Notes: generated by a model from the sequence alone, not told the origin. Positions 38,850 to 48,686 are shown, numbered from the stretch's first letter. The stretch is DNA of 64,000 nucleotides from an uncultured Prevotella sp. (GCA_946540435.1 CAMNII010000002.1:1-64000); one strand, 5' to 3'. Numbers and translations: made by a program.

Positions 38850-40118
38850 ATGAACTACGAAGAAACACTGCAATATCTCTACCATGCCACACCGGCATTT
38901 GAACAGGTAGGGGCAGCGGCCTATAAGCCCGGACTTCAGACCACCATAGCCCTTGACGACCATTACGGACGCCCACACCAAAGCTACAAGACCATACATG
39001 TAGCAGGAACCAACGGAAAAGGATCCACCTCACACACCCTCGCCGCCATCCTTCAGGACGCTGGCTACAAGGTAGGACTCTACACCTCACCGCACCTTGT
39101 TGATTTCCGCGAACGGATAAGAGTCAACGGACAGAGTATCAGCAAAGAACGTGTGGTCAGCTTCGTGGAAGACTACTTAGCATGGAACACCAGATTGTCA
39201 CCATCATTCTTCGAACTGACCACCGCCCTGGCACTACTTTATTTCAAGGAGCAAAAGGTTGACATCGCCGTCATCGAAGTAGGACTGGGCGGCAGACTCG
39301 ACTCCACGAACATCATCAACCCCATACTCTCCGTCATCACCAACATATCGTTCGACCATACCCAGTTCCTGGGAAACACCCTTGCCGAGATAGCCACAGA
39401 GAAGGCGGGCATCATCAAGCCCCGCACACCCGTCGTCATCGGAGAGACAACGCCCGAGACCCGACTGGTTTTCGTTCAGAAAGCAAAAGAAATGGATGCT
39501 CCCATCACCTTTGCCGAAGAAGCTATCCCCATCCTTCCCGAACGTTACTCAGAAGCATTCGAGCTGAAGGGCAGCTATCAGGAAAAGAACCTGCGTACCA
39601 TCCTCACCGCGGTAAAGAACTTGGTTGAGCAGAGTATCCTACCCCTCCACGATGCCCCAGACTGTCATGAGAAGAATGCCGGCATCGTCTCCTCACTTAG
39701 CCACATTTGCGCGCTTACAGGACTCCGGGGGCGCTGGGAAAAGCTAAACGACAAACCGCTCGTCATCTGCGATACGGGCCACAACCTTGCAGGATGGCAA
39801 TATCTCGCCCCACAGATTGCCGCACAACCCTGCCAGGCCCTACGCATCGTATTTGGAATGGTCGACGACAAAGACATCGACGGCGTCATGAAGCTACTCC
39901 CCCGCCACGCACATTATTATTTCACGCAAGCCTCCACCCACCGGGCCATTCCTGCTCAGCGCGTCTGCGAGAAAGCTGCCGGATTCGGCCTTGAGGGAGA
40001 ATACTACCCTACCGTCGGCGATGCCTACCGCGCTGCACTGGCAGACGCCGCACCCGATGACTTCATCTTCGTCGGGGGGTCCAGCTATGTCGTGGCCGAC
40101 TTGCTCACTGAGGCCTGA
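38850..40118 (+). CDS. folC: Bifunctional folylpolyglutamate synthase/dihydrofolate synthase
   Basis: 'TIHVAGTNGKGSTSHTLAAIL', 'YTSPHLVDFRERIRVNG', 'VGLGGRLDSTNII'. Confidence 0.93.
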   Translation: MNYEETLQYLYHATPAFEQVGAAAYKPGLQTTIALDDHYGRPHQSYKTIHVAGTNGKGSTSHTLAAILQDAGYKVGLYTSPHLVDFRERIRVNGQSISKERVVSFVEDYLAWNTRLSPSFFELTTALALLYFKEQKVDIAVIEVGLGGRLDSTNIINPILSVITNISFDHTQFLGNTLAEIATEKAGIIKPRTPVVIGETTPETRLVFVQKAKEMDAPITFAEEAIPILPERYSEAFELKGSYQEKNLRTILTAVKNLVEQSILPLHDAPDCHEKNAGIVSSLSHICALTGLRGRWEKLNDKPLVICDTGHNLAGWQYLAPQIAAQPCQALRIVFGMVDDKDIDGVMKLLPRHAHYYFTQASTHRAIPAQRVCEKAAGFGLEGEYYPTVGDAYRAALADAAPDDFIFVGGSSYVVADLLTEA

Positions 40119-40177
40119 AGCTTTCAGAATTTTTTCCGCAAGCCTTGCGAAGGATTGGAGTTTCCGAGTTTTCTCTG

Positions 40178-40185
40178 TACCTTTG
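40178..40185 (+). promoter_or_regulatory. Bacteroidetes -7 motif (TACCTTTG) upstream of the ftsZ-like gene
   Basis: tgtacctttgcagcc, 35 nt from the start. Confidence 0.6.
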
Positions 40186-40219
40186 CAGCCGAAACAAGAT
40201 AATATTCACAGAAAAGGAT

Positions 40220-41605
40220 ATGACAAGAGAACATAGCAATAAGGATGTTGACATCGACGACATGGTGGATTTCGGCGAGATAGAAGACAGGTCGCAGGAC
40301 ATCATCAAGGTCATCGGTGTCGGAGGCGGCGGATGCAATGCCGTCAGAAACATGTATGCCGAAGGCATTGAGGGCGTCACCTATGCCATCTGCAACACCG
40401 ATAGCGCCTCATTGTCGAAGTCAAAGGTTCCGGTGAAGATCCAGCTTGGCACGGCAGGCCTCGGTGCCGGTGCCAATCCGGAAATCGGCCGTCGGGAAGC
40501 CCAGGAGAACATTGAAGACATAGAGCGGCTCATCGACAGCCGTACCAAGATGGTCTTCGTCACGGCAGGCATGGGCGGCGGAACCGGTACCGGTGCTGCC
40601 CCCGTAGTTGCCAAGGTGGCGAAAGAGAAAGGAGCCCTGACCATTGGCGTCGTCACCATCCCCTTCTACTTCGAGCAAAAGCGGAAAATCATCAAGGCGC
40701 TGAAGGGTGTGGAAGAATTGCGGCAATATGTCGACGCCATGCTCATCGTGAACAACGAACGCCTCTGCGACATCTACTCCGACACCCAGATTACCCTTAA
40801 AGATGCCTTCAAGCGCGCTGACGACGTGCTGAAGGATGCCGTGAAAGGCATCTCCGAACTCATCACCGTCAGTTCAGAAGGCGATATAAACCTTGACTTC
40901 CGCGATGTGGAGACGACCCTGCGCAACGGCGGCGGTGCGATCATGGCCATTGGCCGCGCCAGCGGAGAGAGACGTGTGGAACGGGCTATCATCGATGCTC
41001 TCGACTCCCCCTTGCTCTATGGCAACGACATCGGAAAGGCCAAGCGTATCCTGTTTAACATCTACGCAAGCGATGAAGCGCCATTCTTCATTCCTGAGCT
41101 GTCAGAGATTTCGGAATTCTTCGAACAGCTTAATCCGGAGATTGACGTCATCTGGGGTACTACTACCGACAACACCCTTGGTCAGGACGCCAAGGTCATT
41201 ATCCTTGCCGCCGACCTGGAAGACGAACTGCGCGGAAACGCTCCTCAACCTCATGCCAACGACGACAGTTATTACGAAAGTCTCATTCCGCTGCTCTACA
41301 AACCCACCAAGCCGCAAAAGCCCCAGAAGCCACAGCATGGTAAGAACACCGAAGAGGACGAGATATATGCAGAAGCTGACATGACCAATGCAGAAGCAGA
41401 AGCTGGCATGACCAATGCAGAAACAGAAGAAGGCATGACCAATGCAAAAGCAGAAGAAGGCATGACTTACACGGAGGACGATAGCCATACTGACAGAAGC
41501 GACATCCAGTCTGAAGACAATTCCCGGAAACCCATGCCCATGGTGGAACGGTGGAAGCGGTGGCTGCAAAAGCGTATCGACGAAATCATCGAAGTAGAGG
41601 AATAA
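40220..41605 (+). CDS. ftsZ: FtsZ family tubulin-like GTPase; start at MTREHSNKDVD
   Basis: 'IIKVIGVGGGGCNAVRNM', 'MVFVTAGMGGGTGTGAAPVVAKVAKE', T7-loop-like 'DINLDFRDVETTLRNGG'. Confidence 0.93.
   Translation: MTREHSNKDVDIDDMVDFGEIEDRSQDIIKVIGVGGGGCNAVRNMYAEGIEGVTYAICNTDSASLSKSKVPVKIQLGTAGLGAGANPEIGRREAQENIEDIERLIDSRTKMVFVTAGMGGGTGTGAAPVVAKVAKEKGALTIGVVTIPFYFEQKRKIIKALKGVEELRQYVDAMLIVNNERLCDIYSDTQITLKDAFKRADDVLKDAVKGISELITVSSEGDINLDFRDVETTLRNGGGAIMAIGRASGERRVERAIIDALDSPLLYGNDIGKAKRILFNIYASDEAPFFIPELSEISEFFEQLNPEIDVIWGTTTDNTLGQDAKVIILAADLEDELRGNAPQPHANDDSYYESLIPLLYKPTKPQKPQKPQHGKNTEEDEIYAEADMTNAEAEAGMTNAETEEGMTNAKAEEGMTYTEDDSHTDRSDIQSEDNSRKPMPMVERWKRWLQKRIDEIIEVEE
41375..41482 (+). repeat. 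27-bp (9-aa) tandem repeat in the FtsZ C-terminal linker
   Basis: ADMTNAEAE / AGMTNAETE / EGMTNAKAE / EGMTYTEDD. Confidence 0.9.
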
Positions 41606-41608
41606 GCC

Positions 41609-42169
41609 ATGGACCCCAATATCGAAGAGACCCTGCGAAAGCAGATCAATGCCTTGTGGGCCGAAGGACGCACCGACGTGCTGCTGCGGGCTATTGGCGT
41701 TCCCCTGCTTGAGGAGCTGAGGATTGAGGCGGCGCGCGGTCAGCTCAGTCCTCTGCTCATCACGAAGGACTATCGCATCATCCTCTCCAAGACAAACCGG
41801 GAGGTAGAGCTTCAGCCTGTCCACAAGGCCGTCTACCTACTCTTCCTCAACCACCCCGAAGGCATTGAGTTCAAGCGGCTATCCGAACACCGCGACGAAC
41901 TCCGCGACATCTACATGGCCATCACCCGCTATATGGATAAGGAAAAGGTGGAAGAGAGCATCAACCACCTCGTTAACCCGCTCGACAACGCCATCAACGA
42001 GAAGTGCTCACGTATCAAATATGCGTTCCTGCGCCTTATGGACGAATATAGCGCAAGCTATTACATCATCAGCAACCATGTGCTCCGCCATCGCAACAAT
42101 TCCAGCCGCATGTGGTACGAACGCCTGAAAAACATATCCCTGCCACGCGAACTCGTCGTCTACGAATAA
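41609..42169 (+). CDS. Conserved hypothetical protein, about 186 aa
   Basis: Full ORF 4 nt after the FtsZ stop; 'LLITKDYRIILSKTNREVELQPVHKAVYLLFLNHPEGIEFKRLSEHR...INEKCSRIKYAFLR', resembling an uncharacterised Bacteroidetes family. Confidence 0.75.
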   Translation: MDPNIEETLRKQINALWAEGRTDVLLRAIGVPLLEELRIEAARGQLSPLLITKDYRIILSKTNREVELQPVHKAVYLLFLNHPEGIEFKRLSEHRDELRDIYMAITRYMDKEKVEESINHLVNPLDNAINEKCSRIKYAFLRLMDEYSASYYIISNHVLRHRNNSSRMWYERLKNISLPRELVVYE

Positions 42170-42312
42170 TAATCTGCGGAGAAAAGACTCCATGCCTTTC
42201 TTTTAATTTTCTTTAACACCAGCATGAAGGCACTTTTCGCAAAGATTATTTGCTAACTTCATTTTTTTTTGTTTACTTTGCAGTGCATTGTATAACTTTA
42301 AACCAGTAAGCG

Positions 42313-43401
42313 ATGAACACCAAAGAAACAGAAACCCTTAGTGGTCTGAAACGCGAAGACTTCCAGACCACTGTCAATGGCAAACAAACCGACCTCTTCA
42401 TCCTGAAGAACGCACAAGGATGCGAGGTCGCAGTAACTAACTACGGAGGTGCAATCGTTGCCATCATGGTTCCCGACCGCAACGGCAACTTTGCGAACGT
42501 CATCCAGGGGCACGACAACATACAAGACGTCATTAACTCTCCAGAGCCTTACCTCTCCACGCTCATCGGACGCTACGGCAACCGCATAGCACGCGGAAAG
42601 TTCCAACTCAACGGAAAAGAGTATCAGCTCGCCATCAACAACGGTCCCAACTGCCTGCACGGCGGAAAGAGCGGATGGAACGCCCGCGTATGGAACGCCA
42701 CACAGATGAACGACCAGGCACTTGTCCTTGAGTACGTCAGTCCCTACGGCGAGGAAGGGTTCACGGGCGAAGTAAAGACAACCGTCGTCTACACCTTCAC
42801 CAACGACAACGAACTGGTCATCGAATACATGGCAACGACCAACAAGAAGACCATCCTCAACCTCACCTCACACGGCTTTTTCTCATTAGCGGGCATAGCC
42901 GACCCCACCCCATCCATCGAAGACCTTATTTGCGAAATCAATGCAGACTACTATCTGCCCATTGATGATACCAGCATCCCGACAGGCGAGATCCGTTTCG
43001 TCAAGGGAACGCCTTTCGACTTCCGCACACCCAAGCCTGTAGGCCGCGACATCGACGCCGATGACGAGCAGATAAAGAACGGTGCCGGCTACGACCACTG
43101 CTTTGTGCTGAACAAGAAAGAAGAAGGCGAATGCTCCTTCGCCGCACGCATCATCGAGCCCAACAGCGGCCGCACCATGGAAGTATATACCACTGAGCCA
43201 GGCGTGCAGGTATACACCGACAACTGGGCCGACGGCTACAAAGGTCAGCATGGCGCAACGTTCCCGCGTCGCTCAGCCATCTGCTTCGAGGCCCAGCACT
43301 TCCCCGACAGTCCCAACCATCCTTATTTCCCCAGCGTCGTCCTCGGCCCGCATGAGAAGTACAAGCAGAAGACTGTCTATAAATTCGGAATTGACAAATA
43401 A
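42313..43401 (+). CDS. galM: Aldose 1-epimerase (galactose mutarotase)
   Basis: 'GRYGNRIARGKFQLNGKEYQLAINNGPNCLHGGKSGW', 'NLTSHGFFSL', 'GAGYDHCFVLN'. Confidence 0.92.
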   Translation: MNTKETETLSGLKREDFQTTVNGKQTDLFILKNAQGCEVAVTNYGGAIVAIMVPDRNGNFANVIQGHDNIQDVINSPEPYLSTLIGRYGNRIARGKFQLNGKEYQLAINNGPNCLHGGKSGWNARVWNATQMNDQALVLEYVSPYGEEGFTGEVKTTVVYTFTNDNELVIEYMATTNKKTILNLTSHGFFSLAGIADPTPSIEDLICEINADYYLPIDDTSIPTGEIRFVKGTPFDFRTPKPVGRDIDADDEQIKNGAGYDHCFVLNKKEEGECSFAARIIEPNSGRTMEVYTTEPGVQVYTDNWADGYKGQHGATFPRRSAICFEAQHFPDSPNHPYFPSVVLGPHEKYKQKTVYKFGIDK

Positions 43402-43433
43402 AATATTAATAACTAAAAACATTTAAAACAAAA

Positions 43434-44684
43434 ATGACACAGACACAAAAGAAAAATGGAGCTGTCGTGGCTATTATTGCCATGATGTTCCTGTTTGCAA
43501 TGATTTCGTTCGTGACCAACATGGCAGCCCCCTTCGGCACCATCTGGAAGAACCAGTATGAATGGGCCGGAATGGTCGGTAACCTCATGAACTTCGCCGC
43601 CTACCTCTTCATGGGTATTCCCGCTGGTGTGATGATTACGAAGATTGGTTACAAGAAGACTGCCCTCGTAGCCCTTGCACTGGGCTTCATCGGCATCGCC
43701 GTCCAGTATTGCTCGAGCACGATGGACGCAACAGCCATCAGCGCATATGTAGTCTACCTGCTTGGTGCCTTCATCTGCGGCTTCTGCGTATGTATTCTGA
43801 ACACCGTTGTCAACCCGATGCTCAACCTGCTCGGTGGCGGCGGCAACCGCGGTAACCAGCTCATCCAGACCGGTGGTTCGCTGAACTCTCTGGCTGCAAC
43901 GCTGACACCTATGCTTGCTGGTGCCATGATTGGTGAAATCACCAAGGAGACATCGCTGGGAGATGTTGCTCCGCTGCTGCTCATCGCACTGGCCATCTTC
44001 GCCTGCTCGTTCGTCATCATCTACTTCACGAAGATTGAAGAGCCCGAAGTTGAGAAGTCAAATGTCATGGAAGGTGTGAAAGGTGCCCTCGGCTATCGTC
44101 ACCTCGTACTCGGCATCATTGCCATCTTCTTCTATGTAGGTATCGAGATCGGTATCCCCGGACAGCTGTTGTTCTACCTCGGACAGCCCGTTGCCGAAGG
44201 TGGTGTGCTGGGTAACATGACTGTTGCCGGAACCATCGCCGGTTTCTACTGGCTGCTGATGCTCGTCGGCCGTTTCACCAGTGCCTTCATCTCGGGTAAG
44301 GTTTCCTCACGCAGCCAGCTCATCTGCACCTCTGCAGTAGCCATCTGCCTGCTCATCGTAGCCATCATGATGCCTGAGACCACAAAGATGACCCTCGCCG
44401 GCAACGAAGTTCCTACGAAAGTATTGTTCATCATCCTCTGCGGTCTCTGCACGTCGGTGATGTGGGGTGTTATCTTCAACCTCGCAACCGAAGGACTCGG
44501 CAAATATACTCCTTCTGCATCCGGTCTGTTCATGACGATGGTTGTCGGTGGTGGTGTCATGCCGCTCATCCAGAACCTCATGGCCAACAAGGTCGGCGAC
44601 ATCAACAGCTACTGGCTCATCATTGCCATGCTCGCCTACCTGCTGTTCTACGGTGTGACTGGTTGCAAGCCCGCCAAGAAATAA
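43434..44684 (+). CDS. Sugar MFS transporter (FHS, glucose/galactose-type)
   Basis: About 12 TM; 'GNLMNFAAYLFMGIPAGVMITKIGYKKTALVALALG', 'NPMLNLLGGGGNRGNQLIQTGGSLNSLAATLTPMLAG'; between galM and galK. Confidence 0.88.
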   Translation: MTQTQKKNGAVVAIIAMMFLFAMISFVTNMAAPFGTIWKNQYEWAGMVGNLMNFAAYLFMGIPAGVMITKIGYKKTALVALALGFIGIAVQYCSSTMDATAISAYVVYLLGAFICGFCVCILNTVVNPMLNLLGGGGNRGNQLIQTGGSLNSLAATLTPMLAGAMIGEITKETSLGDVAPLLLIALAIFACSFVIIYFTKIEEPEVEKSNVMEGVKGALGYRHLVLGIIAIFFYVGIEIGIPGQLLFYLGQPVAEGGVLGNMTVAGTIAGFYWLLMLVGRFTSAFISGKVSSRSQLICTSAVAICLLIVAIMMPETTKMTLAGNEVPTKVLFIILCGLCTSVMWGVIFNLATEGLGKYTPSASGLFMTMVVGGGVMPLIQNLMANKVGDINSYWLIIAMLAYLLFYGVTGCKPAKK

Positions 44685-44779
44685 TAGCAAAAGACCACCC
44701 ACAGTCCCTCCCCGTAGGAGGGCCTGCGGGTTATGGTAATCATAATTTCTAATTATTCATTACTAATTTCTTATTAAAA

Positions 44780-45946
44780 ATGTTGGATATTGAATTTGTA
44801 AGAAGTCGCTTCATCAAGCACTTCGATGGTAAAACCGGTAACATCTATACCTCACCCGGACGTATCAACCTCATCGGCGAGCACACCGACTATAACGGCG
44901 GTTTCGTATTCCCAGGAGCTGTTGACAAAGGCATCATGGCAGAAATGCGCCCCAATGGAACAGAGAGCACCATCCGTGCCTACTCCATCGACCTGAAGGA
45001 CCGTGTGGACTTCGACTTCCACGACGGCGTAGGTCCTCGTGCCTCATGGGCAAAGTACATCTATGGCATCACGCTTGAGATGGAAGCCCTCGGTGTTCCC
45101 GTGAAGGGATATAACATTGCCTTCGCTGGTGATGTACCCCTCGGAGCCGGCATGTCATCATCGGCTGCCATGGAGAGCTGCTTTGCCTGCGGTCTGAACG
45201 ACCTCTTCGGTGACAACAAGGTATCGAAGTGGGATATGGCACTTGCCGGACAGGCCACCGAGCACAAATACGTCGGTGTGAACTGCGGTATCATGGACCA
45301 GTTCGCCAGCGTCTTCGGACAGGAAGGCAAGCTGATGCGTCTCGACTGCCGTAGCCGTGAGTTCGAATACTTCCCCTTCGACCCGAAGGGCTACAAGCTC
45401 GTCCTGCTCAACTCCTGCGTGAAGCACGAGCTCGTTGGCTCACCCTACAACGACCGCCGCAACTCTTGCGAGAATGTCGTCAAGCACATCGCTGCCAAGC
45501 ATCCGGAAGGAACCTTCGAGACCCTGCGCGACTGCACATGGGAACAGCTGGAAGAGGTACGCGCTGAGGTAGGCGAAGAAGACTACACCCGCGCTCACTT
45601 CGTGCTCGGCGAGAAAGACCGCGTGCTTGCTGTCTGCGATGCACTTGAGAAGGGCGACTACGAGACCGTTGGTCAGAAGATGTACGAGACTCACTACGGA
45701 CTGTCGAAGGAATACGAGGTAAGCTGCGAAGAGCTCGACTACCTGAACGACCTGGCCAAGGAGTGCGGCGTCACCGGTTCGCGCATCATGGGCGGTGGCT
45801 TTGGCGGCTGCACCATCAACCTCGTCAAGGACGAACTCTACGACGACTTCATCAAGACGGCATCAGAGAAGTACTTCCAGAAGTACGGCAAGGCCCCGAA
45901 GGTCTATGATGTCATCATCAGTGAGGGTTCTCACAAAGTCTGCTAA
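44780..45946 (+). CDS. galK: Galactokinase
   Basis: 'SPGRINLIGEHTDYNGGFVFPGAVDKG', 'VPLGAGMSSSAAMESCFACGLN', 'GSRIMGGGFGGCTINLV'. Confidence 0.96.
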   Translation: MLDIEFVRSRFIKHFDGKTGNIYTSPGRINLIGEHTDYNGGFVFPGAVDKGIMAEMRPNGTESTIRAYSIDLKDRVDFDFHDGVGPRASWAKYIYGITLEMEALGVPVKGYNIAFAGDVPLGAGMSSSAAMESCFACGLNDLFGDNKVSKWDMALAGQATEHKYVGVNCGIMDQFASVFGQEGKLMRLDCRSREFEYFPFDPKGYKLVLLNSCVKHELVGSPYNDRRNSCENVVKHIAAKHPEGTFETLRDCTWEQLEEVRAEVGEEDYTRAHFVLGEKDRVLAVCDALEKGDYETVGQKMYETHYGLSKEYEVSCEELDYLNDLAKECGVTGSRIMGGGFGGCTINLVKDELYDDFIKTASEKYFQKYGKAPKVYDVIISEGSHKVC

Positions 45947-45966
45947 TCCAATCAGTTGACAGGTAA

Positions 45967-46095
45967 TTAGTTGACGAGTTGACAAGTTATTAGTGAAACA
46001 TCAATACATTCCACTATCAACTTGTTTACTCGTCAACTTGTTTATCCGTCAACTCGTCAACTAATAACTTGTTCACTTGTCAACTCGTCAACTAA
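45967..46095. repeat. Imperfect long inverted repeat with iterated caactcgt-type 8-mers
   Basis: Left ttagttgacgagttgacaagttattagt (45967-45994); right actaataacttg[ttcacttg]tcaactcgtcaactaa (46060-46095). Confidence 0.8.
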
Positions 46096-46104
46096 ATAAA
46101 ACAC

Positions 46105-47268
46105 ATGAAACTAAAAAACCTTTTCCTCGCCGCCCTCGTAACCATGCTCGCAGCCTGCGGCGGCAATAACAATGGGCTGACCATCTCTGGTCTCGACCCC
46201 GCTAATTTCGAAGTCATCAACAACGGTCACCCCGTGAAGCTCTATGTGCTGAAGAACGCAGGAAAAATGGAAGTCTGCGTCACCAACTTCGGTGCCCGCA
46301 TCGTCAGCGTCTGCGTGCCCAACAAACAGGGTAACATGACCGATGTCGTCCTCGGTTTCGACAACATCATCCAGTACGGACTCGACCCCGACTCTCTCAA
46401 CAACGACAACAACTTCGGTGCTGCCATCGGACGCTATGCTAACCGCATCAACAAAGGACAAGTCACGATTGCCGGCAAGAAGTATCAGCTGCCGCAGAAC
46501 AACTTCGGACACTGCCTGCACGGCGGACCGGAAGGCTTCCACAACCAGTACTTTGACGTTGTAGAAGTGACCGACAACAGCATCAAGCTCGCCTATACGT
46601 CGGTCGACGGCGAGATGGGCTTCCCCGGAAACCTGCAGACCACCGTCACCTACACCGTGAAGGACGACAACACCCTCGACATGCTCTTCGAGGCAGAAAC
46701 CGACCAGGAGACCATCGTCAACCTGACCAACCACTCCTACTTCAACCTCTCGGGCGACCCCTCCGTGCCCTGCACCGACCATGTGCTCTTCATCAATGCC
46801 GACTACTACACGCCCATCGACTCCACCTTCATGACAACAGGTGAGATCAAGAAGGTATACGGCACACCGATGAACTTCACCAAGCGTCATCCCCTCTACC
46901 AGACCATCGGCGACACCTCGTGGCAGGACATCCGCTATGCCAACGGCTACGACCACAACTGGTGCCTGAACACCTACAAGGATGGAAAGGGCGACGACAC
47001 GAAGGTTGCTGCCAGCGTCTATTCCGAGGCTACCGGCATCTACATGGAGCTTTTCACCGACCAGCCCGGACTGCAGGTATACACCGGCAACTTCCTCGAC
47101 GGCACGGTGACAGGCAAGAACGGTAAGACCTATCCACAGCGTGCCAGCATCTGTCTGGAGCCGCAGACCTATCCCGATGCCCCCAACAAGAAAGAATTCC
47201 CGTCGCCCTATCTCAAACCCGGCGAGAAATACCACCACCACTCAGCCTTCCGCTTCTCTGTAAGATAG
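46105..47268 (+). CDS. galM: Aldose 1-epimerase, lipoprotein form
   Basis: Lipobox 'LVTMLAACGG'; 'GRYANRINKGQVTIAGKKYQLPQNNFGHCLHGGPEGFHN', 'NLTNHSYFNLSG', 'NGYDHNWCLN'. Confidence 0.93.
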   Translation: MKLKNLFLAALVTMLAACGGNNNGLTISGLDPANFEVINNGHPVKLYVLKNAGKMEVCVTNFGARIVSVCVPNKQGNMTDVVLGFDNIIQYGLDPDSLNNDNNFGAAIGRYANRINKGQVTIAGKKYQLPQNNFGHCLHGGPEGFHNQYFDVVEVTDNSIKLAYTSVDGEMGFPGNLQTTVTYTVKDDNTLDMLFEAETDQETIVNLTNHSYFNLSGDPSVPCTDHVLFINADYYTPIDSTFMTTGEIKKVYGTPMNFTKRHPLYQTIGDTSWQDIRYANGYDHNWCLNTYKDGKGDDTKVAASVYSEATGIYMELFTDQPGLQVYTGNFLDGTVTGKNGKTYPQRASICLEPQTYPDAPNKKEFPSPYLKPGEKYHHHSAFRFSVR

Positions 47269-47315
47269 GAGTGCGGATGGTCTGTGATACATTATATTAA
47301 ATGTACATGCACTGT

Positions 47316-47355
47316 CGAAGACTTTTTTGCTGCCTAATCTGCAAAAAAGTCTTCG
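47316..47355. terminator. Intrinsic terminator-like hairpin
   Basis: cgaagacttttttgc-tgcctaatct-gcaaaaaagtcttcg, 15-bp perfect stem. Confidence 0.7.
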
Positions 47356-47476
47356 GCATTTTACATGAGAACCGCTATACCGTCAGCCGGAAGCCTACAG
47401 GCATACTTTCGTCAAGAGAATGATGAGCCAGCGATAAAAATCAACAGCATTTCTTTGTTTTTTCCTTAGTAAATTG

Positions 47477-47484
47477 TAACTTTG
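47477..47484 (+). promoter_or_regulatory. Bacteroidetes -7 motif (TAACTTTG)
   Basis: ttgtaactttgcac, 9 nt upstream of the annotated start. Confidence 0.5.
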
Positions 47485-47492
47485 CACTCAAA

Positions 47493-48641
47493 ATGGAAAA
47501 AAACGAGTATTTATTCAAGACCGTGTTCATCGCCTGCATAGGCATTATCTGGTGCTCGTCATGCATGAAAGACGAGCCGCTGAACACAGAATGCGACATC
47601 CTCGAGGCATGGGTTGCCGACGGCGTGGCCGATGACTTCTTCTTCACCCCTGACGACCGTCGACTGACAGACATCCCTTCCGATGTCACTCAACTCACCT
47701 TCACCGTAAAACGAACCACGGGGCTGCCTGCCCTGCCTGTCATGTTCCGGCTGACCGACGGTGCCACCATCACTCCGGACAACGGTTCAGCGCAAGACTT
47801 CAGCAGAGGTCCGGTTGCCTATACCGTCACTTCAGAGGACGGCCAGTGGAAACGTATCTACGAAGTAAGCGTTCGCGAAGCACCCCTGCCGAACGACAGC
47901 TACGACTTCGAGCACTTCGATGTCGATGCGCAGGGACACTACTACGAATGGTATGAACTCAATGCCAATGGCGAACGTGATGCCATCTGGGCATCCGGCA
48001 ATGCAGGCTACCTCATTGCCAAACCCAATGCAGCCAAGGACGACTACCCCACTGTCCCCGACGCTAACGGCATCGACGGCTATTGCGTGCGGCTCACCAC
48101 GCGGGCCACGGGTAACTGGGGAAAGACATTCAAGAAGCCCATCGCCGCAGGAAACTTCTTCCTAGGGGCCTTCGATACGAAATATGCCTTGAGCAATACG
48201 CTATGGACCACCCGCATGGGAATACCCTTCACCAAGGAGCCCATCCGTCTGACGGGATTCTATCAGTACCAGCCGGGACCCGTCTTCACCAACAAAGACA
48301 ACCAAACCGTGGAAGGACGTGTTGACGAGCCTAACATCTATGCCGTGCTCTACCTGAACCACGACAGCGAGGGTAATGCCGTCGTGCTGCATGGCGATGA
48401 CGTACTGACAAGCCCGCTCATCGTCCGTAAGACCACGGCTCCGTCGCTGCCTCCGACAAATGAGTGGATGCCCTTCGAACTCACCTTCGAAGGCGACAGC
48501 CCCATCGACGCAGAGCTCCTGGCCAACCGCGGCTACAATCTCGCACTCGTGTTCTCATCGAGCAAGAACGGCGATACGTTCGAGGGTGCCGAAGGAAGCA
48601 CGCTCCTCATCGACGAGGTGAAAATGTACTATGCCGAGTGA
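47493..48641 (+). CDS. PCMD (putative carbohydrate metabolism domain) lipoprotein
   Basis: Lipobox 'IGIIWCSSC'; 'WASGNAGY...YCVRLTTRATGNWGKTFKKPIAAGNFFLGAFDTKYALSNTLWTTRMGIPFTKEPIRLTGFYQYQPG'. Confidence 0.8.
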   Translation: MEKNEYLFKTVFIACIGIIWCSSCMKDEPLNTECDILEAWVADGVADDFFFTPDDRRLTDIPSDVTQLTFTVKRTTGLPALPVMFRLTDGATITPDNGSAQDFSRGPVAYTVTSEDGQWKRIYEVSVREAPLPNDSYDFEHFDVDAQGHYYEWYELNANGERDAIWASGNAGYLIAKPNAAKDDYPTVPDANGIDGYCVRLTTRATGNWGKTFKKPIAAGNFFLGAFDTKYALSNTLWTTRMGIPFTKEPIRLTGFYQYQPGPVFTNKDNQTVEGRVDEPNIYAVLYLNHDSEGNAVVLHGDDVLTSPLIVRKTTAPSLPPTNEWMPFELTFEGDSPIDAELLANRGYNLALVFSSSKNGDTFEGAEGSTLLIDEVKMYYAE

Positions 48642-48686
48642 ATGCTGCGTACTGAATGTTGAGTATAGAATGTTAAGAGTAAGACA

